This document shows positions 58,273-64,000 of a DNA stretch of 64,000 bases, piece after piece. The position numbers and the translations under genes are program-made. The stretch is from Pinus tabuliformis (Eukaryota; Streptophyta; Pinopsida; Pinales; Pinaceae). The stretch spans positions 361,309,750-361,373,749 of the forward strand of contig CM062814.1 in the NCBI GenBank assembly GCA_031772625.1, read 5' to 3'. Within the stretch, counting starts at the first letter, position 1, and every line of letters starts with the position of its first letter. Under the pieces are notes generated by a model, which saw only the letters and a program-made list of their open reading frames with translations, searched no databases and had not been told where the DNA came from.

Positions 58273-59560
58273 TATCCTATCATGATACTGATTCCAAGCA
58301 CTATGTTTACATTTGGGTCCTGTTCAAACGGCTCAAACCACATCATTTACAAATTCTGAGTTGGGGGAGGCAGGAGTATCCCTTTATTGCGTAACCTCGC
58401 TATCAGTGTAGGGTAGTCCTCTATCTCATGATCAAACTGAGTACAGTATAAACATGATTCTCTCATTGGATTCGTACAATCATGGGCATAGTGCCCTCGC
58501 CCTTTGCAATTGTAACAAATTAGTTGTTTGCGACCCCTTCCTAGTCCCATTTCACCCCAACCTTGTCCGCACCCTTGCAATCGAGTGCATGCCATTCCCA
58601 CATTTGGGTCAAGGGCTCACATTTTGTTCTGCACTCTATAGCAAGAGTCTGATCCATCATCAGCTCATAACTTATGTAGGTACGTTCATCATGGCTTACT
58701 CACCTGTCAAAATTACAGAACAATTGTTGGGATGTCTGTGTATACTTTTGCAATAGATGACAACTATCAGTAGTGTTTTTTCTTCCTATTTGACAAATCA
58801 CACACCATAATTTAGAAGTCGTGCTCAATCTTTCTTGTGCCTTTGGTCTTAATGGCATCAACCCTCCCCCCACCAAGTAATTCAAAAAGACTAGACAATG
58901 GTCCTTGTCATGCTCCTGGCCTTTGCATTTTATGCACCATAACTCCTCGCGCGGCTCTAGGTGAGTTGTCGTGTCCTGTTTCAAACTCTACATTTCCAGA
59001 CACAAACTTTGTAGTTGGACTTGGATTTGTTGGACTCTTGGGCTAGGATCTTGTATTGGGGTCTCATGTAGTCTCATTGCAATCTCTAAAGCTTCGACCT
59101 GGGTGGACAATTTCTGCTGCAACAGTGCCATCATTAGATGCGGTGTTAGTGACACTACAAACCATGCATGGTACTGTCGATCTATCATGGTCATGTTGGC
59201 TTCGCGAATCATACTCTTCAGCCTCTGGTACAAATACCATGGGGTCTCACCTCGAAGCATAATGATCTCCTCAAACCTGATAATCTATTATGTCTTTGAC
59301 TTTCGCCTGCTAAATTCCCTATTCAGTGTAGCTTGGATATCTGTGATTCCCACATTTGGATGGTCATTAGAATGCTTAATGTACCATGTTAGTGTACGAT
59401 CCTGTAATGCACCTACCAGCATTGCCTTCTTTATATTTTCATCCATGACTCCTTGTGCTTCCCATGCGACCCTTACCACAAACCAAAATTGCTCTGGATC
59501 TTCATTCCCTACTCCTCTGAATACCGACAATTTTATCACGCTTGCCATATTGAATTGTGG
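58273..59560 (-). pseudogene. Element G gag (capsid plus four zinc knuckles)
   Basis: Minus strand. MASVIKLSVFRGVGNEDPEQFW and MLVGALQDRTLTWYIKH (59548-59288) start the capsid, continuing after a stop as ETPWYLYQRLKSMIREANMTM (59260-58988). Zinc knuckles follow: CIKCKGQEHDKDHC, CVICQIGRKNTTDSC (His lost), CYNCKGRGHYAHDC (perfect CX2CX4HX4C), CLYCTQFDHEIEDY (last Cys to Tyr). GILLPPPTQNL is followed by TAA for Gln, then DPNVNIVL, where E is inserted at 58272. The protein resumes at 41524. Four knuckles in a row is unusual but all are in one reading order. Confidence 0.82.
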
Positions 59561-59974
59561 TGGTGGGGAAGGTGGTGTAGGTGGAGTGGAGGTGAATAAG
59601 ATAAGACTGGTGGTGGCTTACGTGGAGGTGGTAGGTGCGGAATTCATTGCCTTATCAGATTGACTGCGCTTCTCAGAGAAACTTTTGTGAGCTCCTCCTC
59701 GCTTTCTTGTCGAGGCAAAATCGAGGAGCTATTTTCTATCTCTATGCTACATTCATTTCTATATATCCTCCCACTTCATGTAGCCCCAAACATCAATTTA
59801 TTCGTATAAACGACTTTTTACACAATAACATCTTAATCCAAGTGTTCAAAGATTTAATGTATTCCTCCTTTCCTATGCCGCGAACTTGTGAATCTTTCCA
59901 GCTAACCACCCTTCAGTTTCTTTCCTCATTGGCTTCTAGTGACATGACATCAAAGATCCCTTATGCAGATCCTG
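59561..59974 (-). other. Leader of element G
   Basis: About 410 bases between PBS and gag on the minus strand; no recognised structure. The + strand open frames here are shadows. Confidence 0.5.
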
Positions 59975-59992
59975 GTCCTCGCAACGGAACCA
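59975..59992 (-). promoter_or_regulatory. Primer-binding site of G (primer tRNA not assigned)
   Basis: Minus strand TGGTTCCGTTGCGAGGAC, two bases from the LTR. It shares TGG..CCGTTGC with the tRNA-Asp-type site of C but differs elsewhere, so the primer is uncertain. Confidence 0.6.
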
Positions 59993-59994
59993 TT

Positions 59995-60891
59995 TGTTGG
60001 CTTGTAGGGGCTTGACGTTGGTTCGGAGATGATTTTTCCAAACAAATCTTGGTACTAGTAGCCCTTTCGGAAAAAGTCTGCAGAGCGTGAACTGGGGTCC
60101 CACCTGAAGTAGTATGGGAGGGTGCTAGAACCAAGTTTCCGCACCCTAGGGATGTCTGATGGGTTCCAAGTGGTCTGCGGTTTGACCCTGCGCACATGTT
60201 ACTATGCGCACTTATCAGTACCTTGTAGCATGTGATGTTTTCTTCGTGCAATCCTACTCGAGGGCCAAACAATGTTATTACCCAAGGCCTTATTAGTAAC
60301 CTGATATTAGCTGATTAACTTAACCTATCTACATGATTTTAGTTATACTTAACAATATTCACCATTCATACAAAGGCACTCAGTAAATAAATAGTATAAT
60401 TGCAATTCATATCAAACATGTAATAACATAAGAACGGATACACATAATTCAGATAAAACTTCTCTTTATTATTTTTCCTCCTCGGTTAAAGACTCAATAC
60501 CACCATACGTACTCAGCTGCAAGGGTCCATGCACTCAGCTACAAACTCTACTAGGCCTCTGTGCACTTAGCTGCAGAGCCTCTTCCTACTACTATGACCC
60601 AAGATACTTAGACTCTTGCTCTATGCTCGCTACCTTATTCTATTCATTAGATTACATTCATTCATTCGTTACTTTACAAATTAGAGCCTCACTCTATTTA
60701 TACAATCCCATGGTCCGCAAACCATCGGTAGGCCAACACTACATTCAAAACTTGGGGCGGACAACCCTATGACTCTAGAATACAACTCGCGCTCCGCGCC
60801 TGTAATTCGCGGAGTCTTTACAACAATATTACTCAAAACATGGGCTTTGAGCCCCAAACCATGCTATGGGGGGATTCCATGCTAGCCGGCA
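59995..60891 (-). repeat. 5' LTR of G
   Basis: Pair of 38102-38984, same tgttggcttgtagggg start; TATA motif at 60695-60702. The right end is set at ggca/tccat, near where the two copies diverge. Confidence 0.85.
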
Positions 60892-60896
60892 TCCAT

Positions 60897-61560
60897 GGAA
60901 AAACACATGTATTATGTTATATTTGTTTATGACTATTCTCATAAATTCTGGGTATGTTTTATGTAGAAAAAGGATCAAACTCTCACAAAGTTTTGTGAGT
61001 TCAAAGCATTGGTAGTGAAAGAGTCTGGAAAGAAAGTTAAAGCACTACAGAGTGATAATGGTGGTGAGTATGTGTCCAATGAGTTTAAGAACTTCTGTGC
61101 AGTGGAACGGATTGAACGAGATTTGACAGCACCGCATAACCCTAAATAGAATGAGGTTGTTGAGAGGAGGAATAAGAGCAGAGTAGGGGAACCAAGGGGG
61201 ATGTTGCATGATCAGGGCATACCACTACACTTGTGGGTTGAGGCATGCAACACAATACTTTATGTTTAGAACTGTAGCCCATATCAAATACTTGAGATGA
61301 AGACACCAGAGAAGGATTATTCTAGTAAGAGGCTAGAAATTAGTCACTTTAGGATTTTTGGGTATTTGGTATATTACCATGTGACCAAAGATGCACAAAA
61401 GAAGCTTGAGCTAACAATAGAGTTAGGGATCTTTGTGGGGTACAATGATACACCCCAAAACTATCGGGTATACATGACGACGAGTGGGATGACAATGGTT
61501 CGCATGGATATCAGGTAAAATGAGGAGAAGCCCATGCAAGTACCCCTTGAGAGGTAGCTT
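60897..61560 (+). pseudogene. Copia A integrase core and C-terminus
   Basis: Picks up from 38101: EKHMYYVIFVYDYSHKFWV, KDQTLTKFCEFKALVVKESGKKVKALQSDNGGEYVSNEF (catalytic Asp), PHNPK*NEVVERRNKS (catalytic Glu; TAG 61147 replaces Gln). MLHDQGIPLHLWVEACNTILYV follows with TAG 61267 for Gln. 61297-61518 is open with SHFRIFGYLVYYHVTKDAQKKLE and GIFVGYNDTPQNYRVY. TAG at 60964 also replaces Gln. Confidence 0.9.
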
Positions 61561-62765
61561 GAAATACATGTCAATGAGGAGCTTTTAGCTCCTAAGGTTG
61601 AGGGGCCTCAGCTTGATGTCGAGTAGCCACATGCAGAGGTTCAGAGAGTGGAGACATCCACTCAGGTAGATTTTTCTAGAGAGGGAAGAAAGCGTACTAA
61701 AGAAGCTGATAGATTGTTGGATGATTGCATGGGAGAATGTGGGAGCACCATTTTCTCAATGTAGATAGAGGAGGTCACCAGAGAGGTAAAATGGACACAT
61801 GGCACTTATGGGTGCATGTGTTGTGATAGACCCATCTTCCTTTTAGGAAATAGTACAGTCGCTGGTTTGGGTTGATGCGATGGTGGAGGAGTATGAATCC
61901 ATAGTTTGAAATAGTGTTTGGGATGTTGTCGCAGGACTGGAGGACAAGTTAATTGTGAGCTCCCATTAGCTTTACAAGGTAAACCAAGATGCATATGGTA
62001 GTTTGGAGAAGCATATATCTAGATTTGTGACATTGTGGCTTTTCAAAGGTAAAGGGGATTGATTATGATGTGACATTTTCTCCTGTTGCAAGGTGCTTCC
62101 TAATCAAATCTATTTTGGCACTATCAGCACATATGAGTTGGAAGTTCCATCAGATGGATATGAAGATTGTCTTCCTGAATGGCATGATTGAGGAAGAGGT
62201 GTACATAGAGTATCCTAAAGGTTTTGAAACCTTGAACCATGAGTCACATGTGTGCTGAATCAAGAGAGAATTGTATGGGTTGAAGAAAGCACTTCGTGCT
62301 TGCTACACCAGGATAGATAGCTACTTCACTGGGTTGGGCTTTACAAATAGTGAAGCGGATGTCAACCTATGCCACATACTGGTGGAAGGTAAGTTTCTGA
62401 TCATTGTACTTTATGTAGATGATCTCATACTGACATGTGATGAGAAGCTCATCAGATATTGCAAGGAGGAACTTGCAAGAGAGTTTGAGATGAAGGACAT
62501 GGGGCTCATGCATTACTTTCTTGGAATGGAGGTATGGTAAGGATATGGGGAGTTGTCTGTATCTCAGGGAAAGTATGCCAACGAGATACTTAGGAGATTC
62601 CACATGGAGAGTAGTAAACCCATGGAGACTCCTTTAGCTAATAAGTGGAGCAAGGAGGGTGCTACTTCAAGGGAAGTAGTGGAAGCAATTAATTACACCA
62701 GCTTGTGGGTTCACTCGTGTGTTTGGTGAACACATGACCGAATATGTGCTATACAGTTGACCAGC
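61561..62765 (+). pseudogene. Copia A linker and reverse transcriptase
   Basis: An acidic linker (61561-61900; GRKRTKEADRLLDD) leads to a badly broken RT start (61900-62069). Then TFSPVARCFLIKSILALSAHMSW, QMDMKIVFLNGMIEEEVYIEYPKGF, a TGA, IKRELYGLKKALRACYTRIDSY, IVLYVDDLILTCDE (YVDD intact), FEMKDMGLMHYFLGMEVW. After further stops: SQGKYANEILRRFHMESSKPMETPL, then in a shifted frame VGSLVCLVNT with TGA for Arg. Copia sequence is lost after about 62765; no RNase H. Confidence 0.9.
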
Positions 62766-63057
62766 TATTGTGGCCACAACCACCACCCTATCAAAACTTG
62801 CCTTGGTTTAAATTTTGAATGAGTCCCCTAAAAGTTGGCCTTCTACCTCTCTGAATGATTTGTTTAGTCCTAGAGAGTTCAACTCATTGCCGAGCCAAGT
62901 ATTCAATTCTTAATGGTAAAGACTCCCCCCTTTTTAACCTAACCCCTATTGCATGGTCTTCTCATCACCCTTCTTAACCCTCCATTCATTTCCTCTATCG
63001 GAACCTTTCCAACCATAAAAAAAACATCCTATCGCACCTTACTCCTTTATAACCATT
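62766..63057. other. Unassigned stretch between copia A and a D-family LTR
   Basis: About 290 bases with no recognised coding or repeat. Nothing here looks like the 3' LTR of A. Confidence 0.4.
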
Positions 63058-64000
63058 TGTTACAGGGAAAAGTGTCTATGCATAACTAATAATCCCACTA
63101 AGGCATGATATCTACCTTAGAAACAAACAAGGTAAAACTATTTTCGTTTTCCTTTATGAAAGATAGATGAGAGAAGAACAAAGGAGACCAACCTCTGTCT
63201 TACGCTTGGCTCCTTGCTCGGTTCCTCTCTCTTCTGATAGTCCTTTGCTACTTGTTTTCTGGTATACCCAGCTTCACAGAGTACCTATAGAATCAAAGAA
63301 ACATAACACTATACAAGAACATAGATCTACTATCATAAACAATCTAAGATCAGATGTAAATTGACCATACAAATGCATAAAACATAAATGGCATAAGAGT
63401 ATGGAGGAAAACTTGAATAGCTTTATTGATATTCAAGAAAGAGCCAAGAGAGTTACAACCAATTGTTCTGACCCAACATCATCCTCTCAGCAAGTGAGCC
63501 CTTCTTCACCTCATGCAAAGCTTAGATCACCCAACACTATGATGTTGCCTCAAGAAACCAACAACAATGCCTTACAAGATGCAAAATTCCAGCCCCTGGA
63601 TCTCTCGGATGAGGGATCCATATATAGATATCTGTAAGGGAGATGAGTCAGCTTGTGATTTGATTAGTGTCTTCCCTCTGATAGTTCTTGCTTCCACTTG
63701 GAGATTGATGATCTCTTACTCATCCTTGGTCGAATTCAGAGAGGCAGGTGTCATAGGAGAAGTTTCTGGAAGATTCCATGCTTCTCCACCTCGCGGGTTG
63801 ACACTGCCATTTGTCTCTTCTCACCCATTGCACCCCATAGAAGGGATTTTTGAAATGCAACACACCCACTGAGTGTACTTAGGTGAGATGAAACACACTT
63901 TGCCTATGGAGCAGGCGAAATGATCCTGTTTTGACCAGTTCTGAGTAGTTTTTCATGGAGAACTTCTGGGAGAAGCTGTAATCAGTTGACCTTGTTCCTT
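63058..64000 (-). repeat. Third D-family LTR (cut by window end)
   Basis: Matches the D LTRs from their + strand start (tgttacagggaaaagtgtct) to about 95 bases before their end. No tRNA-Arg-type PBS lies to its left, so it is not the 5' LTR of a minus-strand element whose body lies to the left. It is either the 3' LTR of an element that continues beyond 64000 or a solo LTR. TATA motif at 63621-63626. Confidence 0.9.

Larger units (their letters stand above)
38102..60891 (-). mobile_element. Non-autonomous gypsy-like element G, nested in copia A integrase
   Basis: LTRs of about 0.9 kb at 38102-38984 and 59995-60891 (outer ends good to about 15 bases) are clearly related over their length. PBS on the minus strand at 59975-59992. 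Without E, G is about 6 kb. On the minus strand: 5' LTR, gag capsid with several zinc knuckles (59548-58347), interruption by E, protease (about 41230-40860), a second capsid-like segment (40600-40400), a coiled-coil-like C-terminal part, 3' LTR. No RT, RNase H or integrase. TSD not clean (tcatt left, tccat right). A's integrase sequence resumes after it. Confidence 0.85.
8742..62765 (+). mobile_element. Ty1/copia element A, host of the nest
   Basis: A is the oldest element of the nest. PBS (8742), gag (9070-9792) and protease (9840-9974) are followed by a 27.6-kb interruption (copia B and its contents). The same protein resumes at 37595 with the rest of protease, the GAG-pre-integrase domain and the start of integrase to 38101. 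A second interruption (G and E, 38102 to about 60891) follows, then integrase and RT to about 62765. Joining the pieces gives the copia order gag-PR-IN-RT. After the RT the element stops in the motif preceding RNase H; RNase H and the 3' LTR are absent, so its right end is truncated. Confidence 0.85.

Noticed and set aside
58971-59663. 230-codon open frame on the plus strand
   Set aside because: Shadow of the minus-strand gag of G, which has capsid and zinc-knuckle motifs.

Overview
This is plant nuclear DNA from a gene-poor, repeat-dominated region of what is probably a large genome. I found no convincing host gene. Almost everything readable is a decayed LTR retrotransposon. The pol types are Ty1/copia and Ty3/gypsy, with gypsy lineages that carry a second RNase H and extra open reading frames. 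In-frame TAG codons sit again and again where the copia and gypsy families have Gln (CAG to TAG), which fits long-term deamination of methylated cytosine in plant heterochromatin. The sequence does not show the species.

The main architecture is a nest, reconstructed from paired LTRs, primer-binding sites, target-site duplications (TSDs) and protein frames that resume across insertions. A Ty1/copia element on the + strand (A) starts with an LTR ending at 8741 and a PBS at 8742, and its RT ends near 62765. It was split twice. (1) In its protease, copia B (9975-37589, +, TSD attgg/actgg) inserted. B's 5' LTR was split by gypsy C (10267-32840, +, TSD gtaca). C's gag zinc knuckle was split by gypsy-like D (13508-21345, -, TSD tcgat). 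(2) In its integrase, gypsy-like G (38102-about 60891, -) inserted. G's gag was split by a large dual-RNase-H gypsy E (41525-58272, -). About 50 kb of the 64 kb is therefore explained by successive insertions into one copia element.

Left flank (1-8741): relics of gypsy protease/linker (+), a second gypsy gag (+), a minus-strand relic of an uncharacterised protein, then the 5' LTR of A. Right flank (62766-64000): about 290 bases of unassigned DNA, then a third D-family LTR running off the window.

Functional roles: B and E keep recognisable, though broken, versions of the whole copia or gypsy polyprotein. C also has the full gag-PR-RT-RH-IN set, a 40-bp hairpin array after pol, and a large extra sense ORF. 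E adds a second RNase H ORF after integrase and a spliced antisense ORF. D and G encode gag and protease but no RT or integrase, so they would have depended on a partner; D's PBS, PPT and shared 3' region point to an E-like element as that partner.
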